Below, piece after piece: positions 14,837 to 23,080 of a DNA stretch of 30,454 nt (position 1 is its first letter; every line of letters begins with the position of its first letter). Under the pieces are notes generated by a model that searched no databases, was not told the origin of the DNA, and worked only from the letters and a program-made list of their open reading frames with translations. Made by a program: the position numbers and the translations under genes. The stretch comes from JACQQW01 sp964520655 (GTDB lineage Bacteria > Omnitrophota > Gorgyraeia > Zapsychrales > Fredricksoniimonadaceae). The stretch lies in the NCBI GenBank assembly GCA_964520655.1, contig CAZFNI010000023.1:1-30454 (forward strand). The letters run 5' to 3'.

Positions 14837-15739
14837 TTATGGAGCGGCTGGTTGTGGGTCTTTTGTGCTGACCCTGATATTCTTCTCTTTTAAAGTCTCA
14901 AGACCGGCGATCATTTTTTTGAGCGTTGGGATAACTGGATGTTTGGGATATTTCGCCAGGAACGCTTTGTAGTAGCCGATGGTTTCGTCGTAGTTACGGA
15001 TCTTGATCAAACATAATTCGTTAATACCTTTTAAGCATTCCCCCAAGATCTGACCTGTAGGATTCTTCATCATAAGGTTGAACATTTCTTCAGAAGCTTC
15101 TTTCCAGCGGCTTTGGGACAATTTGCAGACAATGATCATTTTAAGCGCACTGGTTTCATAGACTGTTTTGGGGTTATCGGAAGCGATCTTTTTATAGAAA
15201 ACAACGGCTTTTTCATAAGCGGAGTTAGCTTCATCGTTTAGACCCAGGGATTTGTAACGGCGAGCCAAATATTCAGGAACGCTAAATCCTGTTTCTGTCA
15301 AAGGGTAATTAGCCATGGCATCCTGATAATAAGGATATGCTTTAACCCAATTATTGTCTATTTCGTAGGTCTTGGCGATCGCCACTTTAGCCTGCGCCAT
15401 CAGGTCTTTATCTTTTGGATAGATGGTCAACGCTTTTTGGAATTCTTCGCGGGCTTTGACATAGTTCTTTTTAAACAGATAAAGATTACCCATGACCAGC
15501 TGGGCGGTCATTGTGTTGGACGAGCGTGGATAATCCTTAATGAAAGCGCGGTATTTATTCGCTAATTGCTCGATCACATAATCAGGAGTAGCTTCTTTGT
15601 TCCCAGAGATCTTGACCAACTGACGGTTCAATCCCCACAATTCACGTTCAGCGTCGTAAGTACCCTTCCAGTCCATAGCAGTGAGGGTGATGAAAATAAC
15701 GAGCAGGATACCGGAAAGAATAATGATCAGTTTTTTCAT
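14837..15739 (-). CDS. Membrane-anchored TPR-repeat protein
   Basis: This 300-residue protein has an N-terminal membrane segment (residues 3-21, KLIIILSGILLVIFITLTA) followed by tetratricopeptide-like helical pairs. Clear repeats include MGNLYLFKKNYVKAREEFQK with ALTIYPKD, KTYEIDNNWVKAYPYYQDAM, RRYKSLGLNDEANSAYEKA and YDETIGYYKAFLAKYPKHP. TPR proteins of this form usually scaffold complexes at the inner membrane; PEP-CTERM/exopolysaccharide loci often include one. The start overlaps the end of the upstream membrane protein by four bases (ATGA), so the two are coupled. The precise partner is unknown. Confidence 0.8.
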   Translation of the reverse strand: MKKLIIILSGILLVIFITLTAMDWKGTYDAERELWGLNRQLVKISGNKEATPDYVIEQLANKYRAFIKDYPRSSNTMTAQLVMGNLYLFKKNYVKAREEFQKALTIYPKDKDLMAQAKVAIAKTYEIDNNWVKAYPYYQDAMANYPLTETGFSVPEYLARRYKSLGLNDEANSAYEKAVVFYKKIASDNPKTVYETSALKMIIVCKLSQSRWKEASEEMFNLMMKNPTGQILGECLKGINELCLIKIRNYDETIGYYKAFLAKYPKHPVIPTLKKMIAGLETLKEKNIRVSTKDPQPAAP

Positions 15740-16599
15740 GAATTCTCTTTGATGAATAAGTAGTTAATGGTGGCCGCGGATATCACAAAAAGATCGATCG
15801 CTGTCGCGGCAAAGATGCTTAGGACAAGCAGCCAGACCTGCATCTCCGGTACGGTGATCGAGCCAAGGAAATAGACATTATTACGCAATACAAGAATAGG
15901 AAGATACAGCAAATTAGGCAGCAGCACAATGACAAGTGTTACCCAAAAGCTTTTCCATAATGATCTAAAATTTCCGGCGATGGCACTGAAGATCTTTTTT
16001 TTCTCAATAACGATGATGGGGATAATATAGACGAGCAAGGCTGCGATGATGATGCCAAAGAGATATTGAAAATAGGGAGAACCAACAATGATAGCTTTTT
16101 TGATCCCGAAGAAGATCCCGCTGGCAGAACGGATCTTATAGGCCCGCAGGATCGCCATATTATTGAGGATGGTTAATCCCTGGAATAACAAAAGCGACAA
16201 AATGGTCGCAAGTAAAATATGGATATACTGACCAAAAGATCTTTTTACAGAGTTCTTGAAATTCACGGTCTCATCGTTGTTGATCGCACTGACCATGTGG
16301 GCACAGGCGCCAAGTAGAATACAGCCGATAAAAATATAGATCGTCAATTGGGCATAATAATACAGCTTAGGCAGTAGCGTCAGATCGTAAGGATAATGAA
16401 GAAATTGTTCGCCAAAGATACGGCTGGTGATCTGGGAAAAGAATGCTGATAACGGATATTTAGGTGAAAAGTACAGGATCTGGAGAAATAAAAGGTTGAT
16501 AAAAACAAGTACGATGTAGGGCGTGAAAATGGTCTTATTGTTCTTGTAGAGGGAAATCGTGGTCCGTAAGATGTTGATCGGTGAAATGGTTTTTGCCAT
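15736..16599 (-). CDS. Polytopic membrane protein of unknown function
   Basis: This protein of about 287 residues has six likely transmembrane segments (for example FTPYIVLVFINLLFLQILYF, YYAQLTIYIFIGCILLGACA, HILLATILSLLLFQGLTILN, FGIIIAALLVYIIPIIVIEK, FWVTLVIVLLPNLLYLPILV and WLLVLSIFAATAIDLFVISA). The central part with SIKRSFGQYIHILLA-like helices resembles the broad DUF975/YIP1-style membrane proteins, but not enough to name it. ATG 16599 has AAGG four bases upstream and is preferred over a TTG at 16611. It is coupled by ATGA overlap to the TPR gene. The terminator at 16622-16665 lies just upstream, so it may depend on readthrough or an unseen promoter. Confidence 0.72.
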   Translation of the reverse strand: MAKTISPINILRTTISLYKNNKTIFTPYIVLVFINLLFLQILYFSPKYPLSAFFSQITSRIFGEQFLHYPYDLTLLPKLYYYAQLTIYIFIGCILLGACAHMVSAINNDETVNFKNSVKRSFGQYIHILLATILSLLLFQGLTILNNMAILRAYKIRSASGIFFGIKKAIIVGSPYFQYLFGIIIAALLVYIIPIIVIEKKKIFSAIAGNFRSLWKSFWVTLVIVLLPNLLYLPILVLRNNVYFLGSITVPEMQVWLLVLSIFAATAIDLFVISAATINYLFIKENS

Positions 16600-16621
16600 A
16601 AGACCTTGCAAATTAAGGGTT

Positions 16622-16665
16622 AAAAATTAGCTGAAGCAGAAGGATCTCTCCCCCTGCTTCAGCTA
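16622..16665 (-). terminator. Strong intrinsic terminator after the PEP-CTERM gene
   Basis: A perfect 12-bp stem is formed by TAGCTGAAGCAG (16628-16639) and CTGCTTCAGCTA (16654-16665) around a 14-base loop. Read on the - strand it is followed by ATTTTTA (16627-16621). It lies 20 bases past the stop of the PEP-CTERM gene. Confidence 0.9.
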
Positions 16666-16684
16666 TATTACCACGTCCTGCAAA

Positions 16685-17521
16685 TTACGCCATCATTAAT
16701 TTACGGCGTAATGTGAAAACACCTAAGCCAACCAGACCGAATGCGAATAAAGCAACGGTGGAAGGTTCCGGTACAGGAAGAACGCTATCAACAACGTACA
16801 TCATATCGTTGTAATCTTGATCGCTGAACGCACCATTGCTGCGTAAAGACAGATCTTCCCACGCTAACAGGTAAGGATTAGTGTAGGTGTAAGATTTGAT
16901 AGCCAATGTTTTGGTATCTTGAACGTAGATCGTTTTACCAGCCAAAGCAGGCAGGTGATAAACGATCATGTGATCGAACTTATCGGAATTCTTGGTGTAA
17001 TCAGAATCCCAAACAGTTGTTGAGCCAGTGCTTGCTTTATAGCTGCTTAAAGCCCAACCAAATTTGGTTCCGTAAGCTAACGGAATGGCTTGGTACGGGT
17101 ATGGGTCAGCAATCGTGCCATCACCAGTGAAACCAAAACCAGAGAACGGTGTTCCGAAAACATCCAGTTTTGTACCAGGTGTAGCAGTGTCATAAACTTT
17201 CAAGCTGTTGGCATTACCAGCGCTTAAACCGATCAAAGCAGCGCCGCCATGAAGAGCATCACCAACATATTGCCAATCTTTTGTGTTACCAGTGACTTCT
17301 AACGGAGCGATCGCGGCGTTGCTGGCGTAAGAACTGCCTAACAACAAGTTGACTGCCATGAAGACGTCTGGTGCATTGTTAACTGGCGTGTAGGTTTCAA
17401 ACGGTGTAGGAATACCAGCCGTTGTAGGCAATGTGGACGTATAAGGTCCGTTTGCCCATGCAGCGCTGTTAGTTCCCAGAACTAACATTGCAGCGAATAC
17501 TGCGAGTAGCGTTTTTTTCAT
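16685..17521 (-). CDS. Secreted PEP-CTERM protein, exosortase substrate
   Basis: This 278-residue protein has a signal peptide (MKKTLLAVFAAMLVLGTNSA, likely cut near AWA) and ends with a textbook PEP-CTERM signal: VPEPS (250-254), a hydrophobic stretch, then RRK. Such signals are recognised by exosortase, a candidate for which is encoded 1.8 kb upstream. The passenger has LAWEDLSLRSNGAFSDQDYNDMMYVV near its end (about residues 219-244), like the DUF4114 acidic, possibly calcium-binding domain. The middle is rich in Gly, Ala, Thr, Ser and Tyr, as in surface proteins. ATG 17521 follows GGGGAGAA at good distance, so the longer frame beginning at 17545 is rejected. A 53-base gap separates it from the upstream fusion gene; a terminator follows. 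Confidence 0.9.
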   Translation of the reverse strand: MKKTLLAVFAAMLVLGTNSAAWANGPYTSTLPTTAGIPTPFETYTPVNNAPDVFMAVNLLLGSSYASNAAIAPLEVTGNTKDWQYVGDALHGGAALIGLSAGNANSLKVYDTATPGTKLDVFGTPFSGFGFTGDGTIADPYPYQAIPLAYGTKFGWALSSYKASTGSTTVWDSDYTKNSDKFDHMIVYHLPALAGKTIYVQDTKTLAIKSYTYTNPYLLAWEDLSLRSNGAFSDQDYNDMMYVVDSVLPVPEPSTVALFAFGLVGLGVFTLRRKLMMA

Positions 17522-17574
17522 TTCTTCTCCCCTTTGTTTAACCACGTTGTTACGTAAACTTGTACCCTGTAAAA

Positions 17575-18426
17575 CTATTTTGCTCCTGCACCTGTAAGAA
17601 CTACTAAAAATGTCCTGGCAATGATGGTTAGATCAGTCCAGAAACACATTTTCTTGATATACAGAATGTCATATTTGATCTTTTTTCTCACATCGTCTAT
17701 GGTCTCATCGTAGCGATGACAGACTTGAGCTAAACCAGTTATGCCTGGCTTGACATCCAGTCTCTTACCATAGTCGGTAATTTGCTCTTTGAACTGTTCA
17801 ACGAAGATCGGGCGTTCCGGACGAGGGCCGATCACGCTCATATCCCCCATGATGACATTGATGAATTGAGGAAGCTCATCAATACGAGACTTTCTCATGA
17901 AGCTGCCAAACGGGATCAGGCGGTTGTCATTTTTTTGAGCCCAGACCGGGCCTGTTGCTTTTTCTGCATCCACTTTCATGGTGCGGAATTTGTAAATGTT
18001 GAATAATTCGCCGTTACGGCCGACACGTACTTGTGAATAGATGACCGGTCCTTTGGAGCCTAATTTGATCAAAACAACTGCCAGAAGCATTAAAGGTGAA
18101 GTAAGGATAATCCCCACAACTGAAAGAATGATGTCGATCGCTCTTTTAGTGATGGAGTAGGTCCTGCGCAGAAATGCCAAGACCATGCTGAGTAAACCGC
18201 CGCCCATCAAGGCCAAACTGGTTGGTTCAGGGACAGCGCTAAAAGGTTTAAATGGGGCAGGGATCGAAAGGTCCAGCTGAGCGATCTGGGTCGCAGAATC
18301 CGTTGATTTAACAAATTCAACAGCGGACCAGGCATTAACGCTTAAGCAAGCGCTTGCCAGGACCAGCAAAAAAAGCACAGTTAATGTTGTTGTAGAAATA
18401 CGCATTGTTTTAGTACCAACTTTCAT
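17575..18426 (-). CDS. Fusion: signal peptide + PEP-CTERM sorting signal + phosphoglycosyl transferase
   Basis: This protein of about 283 residues joins two normally separate things. Residues 1-34 are a signal peptide (ISTTTLTVLFLLVLASACLS). Residues 35-64 are a short passenger. Residues 65-68 are VPEP, followed by a hydrophobic helix (69-86) and RR (87-88): a complete PEP-CTERM signal. Residues 92-283 are a bacterial sugar transferase (Pfam Bac_transf), with KRAIDIILS, GPVIYSQVRVGRNGELFNIY, FRTM, DELPQFIN with catalytic D183/E184, GDMSVIGPRPERP and DVKPGITGLAQV. These enzymes place the first sugar phosphate on undecaprenyl phosphate. The topology is consistent: passenger outside, arginines and enzyme in the cytoplasm. 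Start may be 18426 or 18405; neither has a Shine-Dalgarno. Confidence 0.88.
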   Translation of the reverse strand: MKVGTKTMRISTTTLTVLFLLVLASACLSVNAWSAVEFVKSTDSATQIAQLDLSIPAPFKPFSAVPEPTSLALMGGGLLSMVLAFLRRTYSITKRAIDIILSVVGIILTSPLMLLAVVLIKLGSKGPVIYSQVRVGRNGELFNIYKFRTMKVDAEKATGPVWAQKNDNRLIPFGSFMRKSRIDELPQFINVIMGDMSVIGPRPERPIFVEQFKEQITDYGKRLDVKPGITGLAQVCHRYDETIDDVRKKIKYDILYIKKMCFWTDLTIIARTFLVVLTGAGAK

Positions 18427-18616
18427 AAAAAATTTAAAAAAAGAACACTTCGTTTTTTTGTAAACGATTTTGTTTGTATTGCTTAGATTATGAATTTTGC
18501 GGATTTTAGGTATGGTATAAAAATATGACCACAAAATCTTGGCATCTAAACTTTTAAGGCAAACATCTATTTAAAGAACATGTCCCGTCACAAGATACTA
18601 CTGTTCTGACTCGACA
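18427..18616 (-). promoter_or_regulatory. Long AT-rich 5' leader of the fusion gene
   Basis: About 185 bases lie between the predicted transcription start (near 18610) and the ATG at 18426. No gene or known riboswitch is recognised. Close to the start codon the - strand has TCGTTT, six bases, AAACGA, then runs of T, a weak stem that could be an attenuator. A near-direct repeat of AGATGTTTGCC and AGATGCC lies mid-leader. Function unknown. Confidence 0.3.
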
Positions 18617-18644
18617 AATATATCATAAAATTTTTAAAAGTCAA
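18617..18644 (-). promoter_or_regulatory. Promoter of the PEP-CTERM/PGT fusion operon
   Basis: On the - strand TTGACT (18644-18639) and TATATT (18622-18617) are separated by 16 bases. This is just past the stop of epsI at 18663, where a weak hairpin (stems 18656-18662 and 18670-18676) could end the upstream transcript. It indicates separate expression of the fusion gene and the PEP-CTERM substrate gene. Confidence 0.6.
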
Positions 18645-18662
18645 GCATCAAAATACGTATTT

Positions 18663-19301
18663 TTACGGTAAATACGCAAACAATTGTTGCGTAATGACAT
18701 CGGTAAATGTGCGTAATGTTTTTGAGGCTTTTTCTTTGTCATTTTCGATGATATCCGTAGACAAACGCACGAGCGCGCTGCTGGTTTTTTGACCCAATAA
18801 TGTGTGTAACGCTATAAGTCCCTGCTGTTTCCAGTAACTAGCGGTGAAATCCTTCCCCACCTTAAACCAGTAGAATACCATTTGATCTAAATTTTCTTTA
18901 TTTAAACGTAAAACATTTGCAATGATCGGCAGGTTCTTATATTTGACGCTGAATTGATTGCGCGGCGCAGCCTGGACAGCGATCCCGCTGCCCGTGTAGC
19001 AGACTTCCGGAGGATGGGCCACCTTCCGGTTTGTCTGTGAATAGACGATGAACATCGTCACAGATGATCCGTCTACAGAGTTTGTATATTTGCGGGCAAA
19101 AGCATTGCGTGTTTCTAAAATGGCGAACTCTTCTTTGGTGATCGGTAGTTCTTTGGCAACCCACGTCCCAATAGTTTTGGGGAATTTGTTGATATCGACC
19201 GTATCCGCCTGGTTTTCCTGGCGAAAATACAAAAGCCAGGATAATCCCAGGGTGATGACGAGCGTGATACAGATCAGTTTAAAGGAATTGTTATTCATCA
19301 T
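18663..19301 (-). CDS. epsI: EpsI family exosortase-associated protein (DUF3485)
   Basis: This 212-residue protein has one N-terminal membrane anchor (residues 7-26) and a periplasmic EpsI domain (DUF3485). The hallmark HPPEVCYTG is at 96-104 (family HxPExCxxG), preceded by MFIVYSQTNRKVA and followed by VFYWFKVG. EpsI is found as a separate gene after exosortase or fused to its C terminus and is needed for exopolysaccharide production in Methylobacillus; its chemistry is not settled. The start at 19301 shares the A of the exosortase TGA (TGATG). A second ATG at 19298 sits at better distance from GGAG and adds only one residue of doubt. Together with the upstream gene it makes the standard exosortase pair. 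Confidence 0.93.
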   Translation of the reverse strand: MMNNNSFKLICITLVITLGLSWLLYFRQENQADTVDINKFPKTIGTWVAKELPITKEEFAILETRNAFARKYTNSVDGSSVTMFIVYSQTNRKVAHPPEVCYTGSGIAVQAAPRNQFSVKYKNLPIIANVLRLNKENLDQMVFYWFKVGKDFTASYWKQQGLIALHTLLGQKTSSALVRLSTDIIENDKEKASKTLRTFTDVITQQLFAYLP

Positions 19302-20134
19302 CACTCCAGGGTTTTACAGGCAGCGTAGAGCAAGGCAAAAGCCGAAGCAAATGCGACAAAGCCGGAGGCGTCGTGTAAGGCGCCAGATGCGGCTTTTGAC
19401 CCCCACACCTCATTGACAAAGGCCAAAAACATGATGCGCGCGACATTAGCCATCACCGCGATCGGAACTGTCAACACCATTAAAATGATCTTATTACGCC
19501 TGCTGGACTTCATCCAATAGGCAAAAAGGCTTCCCAAAGCCAGCAAGGTGATCAAGGAGCGCAGGCCGCTGCAGACATCATCGACCACCACATAGGCATG
19601 GCGCATGATGATGGCACTGCCGTCCTGTATACAATATATGTGCATGGCGTTTAAAAGATGAACGGAGATCGTCGCGGCCATGATCTTTAATTTAAAGCTG
19701 ATATTGGCCACCACCACCATTGGCAAAGGCACCATGAAGACAAGGAATAACAGCGGAAACAATATTTGTTTGAGTATCTTGCTGCCATAAAAATGAAGCA
19801 CAAGGGCAAATATGACCAAGATCATGGATAATCCAGAGCTAAAATACACCCTGAACAGGGCGCTGAAGATGTGGATGCCGATACCGGTAAAAAATAGTCC
19901 CATCCCCCACTTACTTGTTTCAGGTATCAGGGTCTTTAGAACGTCTTTTTTAAGCCAGATCAGATAAGCAGTGACGAATGGGATCAAAGGGCCGTGGCTG
20001 TAATAGGAATCACGGGAGAACCAGCGTTCCCACAACCAGAAAAAAGTCGGGATATAGATCAAAAGCGCCAGAATGCCCGCGATCAAAAGCTGTGTGGAGG
20101 TTTTTAGTTGTCCTGCTGCCTGGCTTTTTGCCAT
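19301..20134 (-). CDS. Exosortase (transpeptidase-like membrane sorting enzyme)
   Basis: This 277-residue protein has about eight transmembrane helices. It carries the exosortase triad: C188 in VVDDVCSGLRSL, R233 in ANVARIM and H254 in GALHDASGF. Exosortases recognise PEP-CTERM tails on exported proteins, cleave near the PEP motif and are thought to attach the protein to a surface polysaccharide or lipid. YYSHGPLIP near residue 45 is also typical. ATG 20134 is preceded by AGGAAAT at suitable distance even though it overlaps the GT2 gene by 31 bases. Two probable substrates in this window are the PEP-CTERM protein at 16685 and the fusion at 17575. The exact exosortase subtype is not assigned. 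Confidence 0.94.
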   Translation of the reverse strand: MAKSQAAGQLKTSTQLLIAGILALLIYIPTFFWLWERWFSRDSYYSHGPLIPFVTAYLIWLKKDVLKTLIPETSKWGMGLFFTGIGIHIFSALFRVYFSSGLSMILVIFALVLHFYGSKILKQILFPLLFLVFMVPLPMVVVANISFKLKIMAATISVHLLNAMHIYCIQDGSAIIMRHAYVVVDDVCSGLRSLITLLALGSLFAYWMKSSRRNKIILMVLTVPIAVMANVARIMFLAFVNEVWGSKAASGALHDASGFVAFASAFALLYAACKTLE

Positions 20135-21267
20135 GTGATTTCCTGTTTTGCGTTAATAAAACGGTAAAATCCCGCTAAGGCTGAGAAATTCAGAAGACAG
20201 AATACATATGGTATGTAGGCGATCTTCGAAACCCGGGATAAGATACCATACTTTTGGTTTCTTGACAAGGCTCCCATGCATGCCAGACCATAAAAGCAAA
20301 TTTGACTAAAAAGGAAGAATTTATATACGGGATGTGCATTAAGAATCAATGCGTTAACAGGAACTAAAGCGATCATCATGAACGGCACCAGAACGCGCAG
20401 CAATTTGTGGGAAAAGAACTGAATAGCAACTGGACTGGTGAATGGATTGAAAAGTCCTGCAAAGAGGTAAAAGATCTGGTAATTGCCGTAAAGGGTTCTG
20501 GCCTTACGCCGGTGTTCTTCATTGGCGGTTTGGGCGGCTTTGTCAAAGGCATGGGCACTGCCGTCAAAAATGGCACGGAAACCCTGTTGGATGATCTGAA
20601 GCGGTGTATACATGTCATCTAGAACTACATTGGCCGGGCCGGGCCGGAACAGTTTTTTACGGATCGCGTAGATAGCGCCAGTCGCACCCAGCATGGAGTG
20701 AACGTTGCTTTCCGCGTTGCGGATATATTTTTCATACTCCCAATAGACATTGATGCCTTTAGCGGTCGCTCCCCCCTTCTCATCCGTCAGGATCAATTCA
20801 CCGCTGGCGCAGCCCACTTTTGGGTCGGAGAAATTCTCTACTAAATTTTTGAGCGCGTCAGGTGCTAGGGTTTGCCGGGCATCATTAAAAAAGATGATCT
20901 CTCCTTTGGCTTGTTCGATCAAGCGGGAAACGGTCAGCATTTTACCGGAACGTCCGTCGTAGGCTGCCAGATGTACTCTTGGATCTTTGTAATTGAGAAT
21001 GATCTCATTGGTGCGGTCTGTTGATCCGTCGGAACCGATCCAGATCTCCAATTTGGAGGCAGGATAATCCAGTGCCAGCAGATTGTCGATCTTGCGGGCG
21101 ATCACATCCTCTTCGTTATAGACAGAGATCACAATGGACACAAACGGCTGAAATCTTGCTTTGAGGACTTTTCGAGGGAACAGTTTCGCTAACAGAGCGA
21201 TGATGAATGGATAGCCGAAATAACAATAGATGATCAGGAATAAAAATAGCCAGAATACGATCGTCAT
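20104..21267 (-). CDS. GT2 membrane glycosyltransferase
   Basis: This 387-residue protein has an N-terminal membrane helix (residues 3-25), a GT2 catalytic domain and three to four C-terminal helices, as in processive or lipid-linked polysaccharide transferases. Motifs are VSIVISVYNEED, IGSDGSTDRTNE, FFNDARQ (in place of DxD), VLDDMYTPLQI and EEHRRKARTLYG (the QxxRW-equivalent region is degenerate here). It probably elongates the exopolysaccharide at the cytoplasmic face. Its start overlaps the deacetylase stop (ATGA) and its end overlaps the exosortase by 31 bases, so the four genes from deacetylase to EpsI are translated as a unit. Donor sugar unknown. Confidence 0.9.
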   Translation of the reverse strand: MTIVFWLFLFLIIYCYFGYPFIIALLAKLFPRKVLKARFQPFVSIVISVYNEEDVIARKIDNLLALDYPASKLEIWIGSDGSTDRTNEIILNYKDPRVHLAAYDGRSGKMLTVSRLIEQAKGEIIFFNDARQTLAPDALKNLVENFSDPKVGCASGELILTDEKGGATAKGINVYWEYEKYIRNAESNVHSMLGATGAIYAIRKKLFRPGPANVVLDDMYTPLQIIQQGFRAIFDGSAHAFDKAAQTANEEHRRKARTLYGNYQIFYLFAGLFNPFTSPVAIQFFSHKLLRVLVPFMMIALVPVNALILNAHPVYKFFLFSQICFYGLACMGALSRNQKYGILSRVSKIAYIPYVFCLLNFSALAGFYRFINAKQEITWQKARQQDN

Positions 21268-21986
21268 AATTTTTTCTTAACAAGTTTTTTACGGAGATCA
21301 TTATAGCCAGTATCTCCAAGAATGGTTTTTGCGGTTGTTAAGACCGCCCCTTTGATCAGGTCTCCCATAGGGATCCTTCCTGCCAGAGCTTTTTTAAATC
21401 GAACTATATCCCAATTACCTTTGACAGCCATCCTGGGGATGCCGTTGGCTTTTAGACTTGGAGGTTTATGGGATATGTAGACATTTTTAAATCCTTGTGC
21501 GTGGGCTTCATTGATCACCGAGTCATTACAGAATCCTCGGGGAATTGATATGTCTTCTATGATTATTCCCAGATTATTTTCCAGAATCTTTTTAGATAAA
21601 GACAATTCCCTGACGAGTTCTTCATTGTTAAGTTGAGTTAAGATCTTATGCGTTAGTCCATGCGAGCCAAAACGCATTCCCTCTGCTGCCATCATTCTTA
21701 TTTGATCCCAGGTTAAATACCCTTGCGTACCCACCCGGTCGACGATCACAAAAAAAAGTCCTGTCAGGCCAAATTCTTTGAGAATAGGGAAAGCGTTGGT
21801 ATAATTGTTCATTTCCCCGTCGTCAAATGTGATCAAGAGGTTGTCTTTGTGTTTTGCCGCTAAAGCCATTTGGGCACGGAAATTTTCCCACGTCACATCG
21901 TAGAGCTCTGCCCCTTCCTCCCTGTTTTGCAATGCCGGAGAGTTGTGAGATGTTATCCCATGGTACATTAAGATCGTTAATTCCAT
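21264..21986 (-). CDS. Polysaccharide deacetylase (NodB/CE4 family)
   Basis: This 240-residue enzyme removes N- or O-acetyl groups from polysaccharides. The metal-binding triad is D56 of TFDDG (D55 as the catalytic base), H109 and H113 of SHGLTH. The N terminus MELTILMYHGI is a usual CE4 start and IPRGFCND is the FxYPxG-equivalent loop. There is no signal peptide, so it either acts in the cytoplasm or is exported another way, an oddity shared by some exosortase-locus deacetylases. The C-terminal 50 residues (GRIPMGDLIKGAV...) are outside the core. It overlaps the PilX-like gene by ten bases and the GT2 gene by four. Confidence 0.9.
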   Translation of the reverse strand: MELTILMYHGITSHNSPALQNREEGAELYDVTWENFRAQMALAAKHKDNLLITFDDGEMNNYTNAFPILKEFGLTGLFFVIVDRVGTQGYLTWDQIRMMAAEGMRFGSHGLTHKILTQLNNEELVRELSLSKKILENNLGIIIEDISIPRGFCNDSVINEAHAQGFKNVYISHKPPSLKANGIPRMAVKGNWDIVRFKKALAGRIPMGDLIKGAVLTTAKTILGDTGYNDLRKKLVKKKL

Positions 21987-23080
21987 AATTGTTTCCAGGC
22001 GATCGGTTTTTCGGACATGATCGATATTGTCCCTCCTGTAAATGCTTCAAACCCTGACGGGTATTTTTCATTGGTGGCCATGTCCGCGTATTTAAAGATC
22101 TTGGTCGCCCAAATATCTCCTAACACAACGCCTCCGTCCGCGATGATGCTGCCGTTACTTACCGATGCGGCCTTGATCTTGTCGAATTTGGCTGTGCCAT
22201 GAGTATAGATCAGCCCCCGGTAGCTGCTGGGCTTGCTGACAGTTTCATTATACCCGCCGTAGGCAATGATGTTCAATTGAGAATTTTCCGGTTGTTCTCC
22301 GGACTGGTTAAAGGTCACGGTTCCACTGGCGATGATGGTGATATTCTGCCCGGCATTGATCACGTCGTTGGAATTGATAGTGACATTGCCCTCTACATAA
22401 ACGATCTTTTTACCGTTTAATGTGTCTGCGGTCACTGTCAGGTTGTCATTTTTTATATTCACGACCTGATCCTGCGGATAGCTTGCGACCAGAACGTTCA
22501 TTTGATTGGTAAAGTTATCCAGAGTCACCGCGCTTTGGGAATTATTAAAGACCAGTGAGGTCAGGTTATTGTCAACACCCTGAGCAATATTCTCAAAGAA
22601 TACCTCAGCATTATGGGAACTGCCCGTGACATTGCCGTTGATGCGGATCTGGCCGCTAAGATAGGCGCTTGTTTTATCGCCATTAATACTGATGTTGCCG
22701 TTGCTGGATAAGGCATTTTTGTAAACTTCCGGAACGCTGGACAAGTATGTGATCTGGATCTTTTTTGAGATGCCGGCAAATGTTCCAGTTGAGACGATCA
22801 AGCGCAAACCCGGTTTGGAATCATCCTTGGTAAGAAGTAGCTTACCGTTACCGTAATCATATTCTTTGCTCGTGGCGGCGTCTAACAGTGCTGGGTCTTT
22901 CATGTATTTGTTGATCCCAGCTTCTGCCAGCCAGAATGCCCTTGTCCCGTGATAATACTGACGGGCATAGCCGATCTCCTGCGAGCACACCAGCGCCACC
23001 GCTGCTGATATCATGATGATGACATACAGGAATATTGTGGCAACAAGAAGTAAAGATCCTCTGTTATTTAATCTTTTCAT
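21977..23080 (-). CDS. PilX-like minor pilin/pilus assembly protein
   Basis: This protein of about 367 residues begins KRLNNRGSLLLVATIFLYVI, matching PilX-type N termini (a hydrophobic helix after a short basic leader, then FWLAEAGINKYM). PilX proteins join type IV pilus or type II secretion pseudopilus tips. After residue 115 there is an unusual extension rich in Asn, Gly, Ser and Thr with short beta-strand turns (NGNISINGD, GQIRINGNV, NVTINSNDVINAGQNITI), reading as a right-handed beta-helix or DUF4900-like domain. ATG 23080 is preferred over a GTG at 23086. It overlaps the PilW-like gene upstream and the deacetylase downstream. Confidence 0.75.
   Translation of the reverse strand: MKRLNNRGSLLLVATIFLYVIIMISAAVALVCSQEIGYARQYYHGTRAFWLAEAGINKYMKDPALLDAATSKEYDYGNGKLLLTKDDSKPGLRLIVSTGTFAGISKKIQITYLSSVPEVYKNALSSNGNISINGDKTSAYLSGQIRINGNVTGSSHNAEVFFENIAQGVDNNLTSLVFNNSQSAVTLDNFTNQMNVLVASYPQDQVVNIKNDNLTVTADTLNGKKIVYVEGNVTINSNDVINAGQNITIIASGTVTFNQSGEQPENSQLNIIAYGGYNETVSKPSSYRGLIYTHGTAKFDKIKAASVSNGSIIADGGVVLGDIWATKIFKYADMATNEKYPSGFEAFTGGTISIMSEKPIAWKQLWN

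Noticed and set aside
18427..18534. An upstream extension of the fusion gene starting at a TTG at 18534
   Set aside because: It would add a Lys/Tyr/Phe-rich segment before the signal peptide with no export logic; it lies in an AT-rich leader downstream of a promoter.
18649..18676. The CGTATTT/AAATACG hairpin after epsI as a full terminator
   Set aside because: It overlaps the stop codon, is nearly all A-T pairs and has only a short, broken T run; kept only as a possible weak end.
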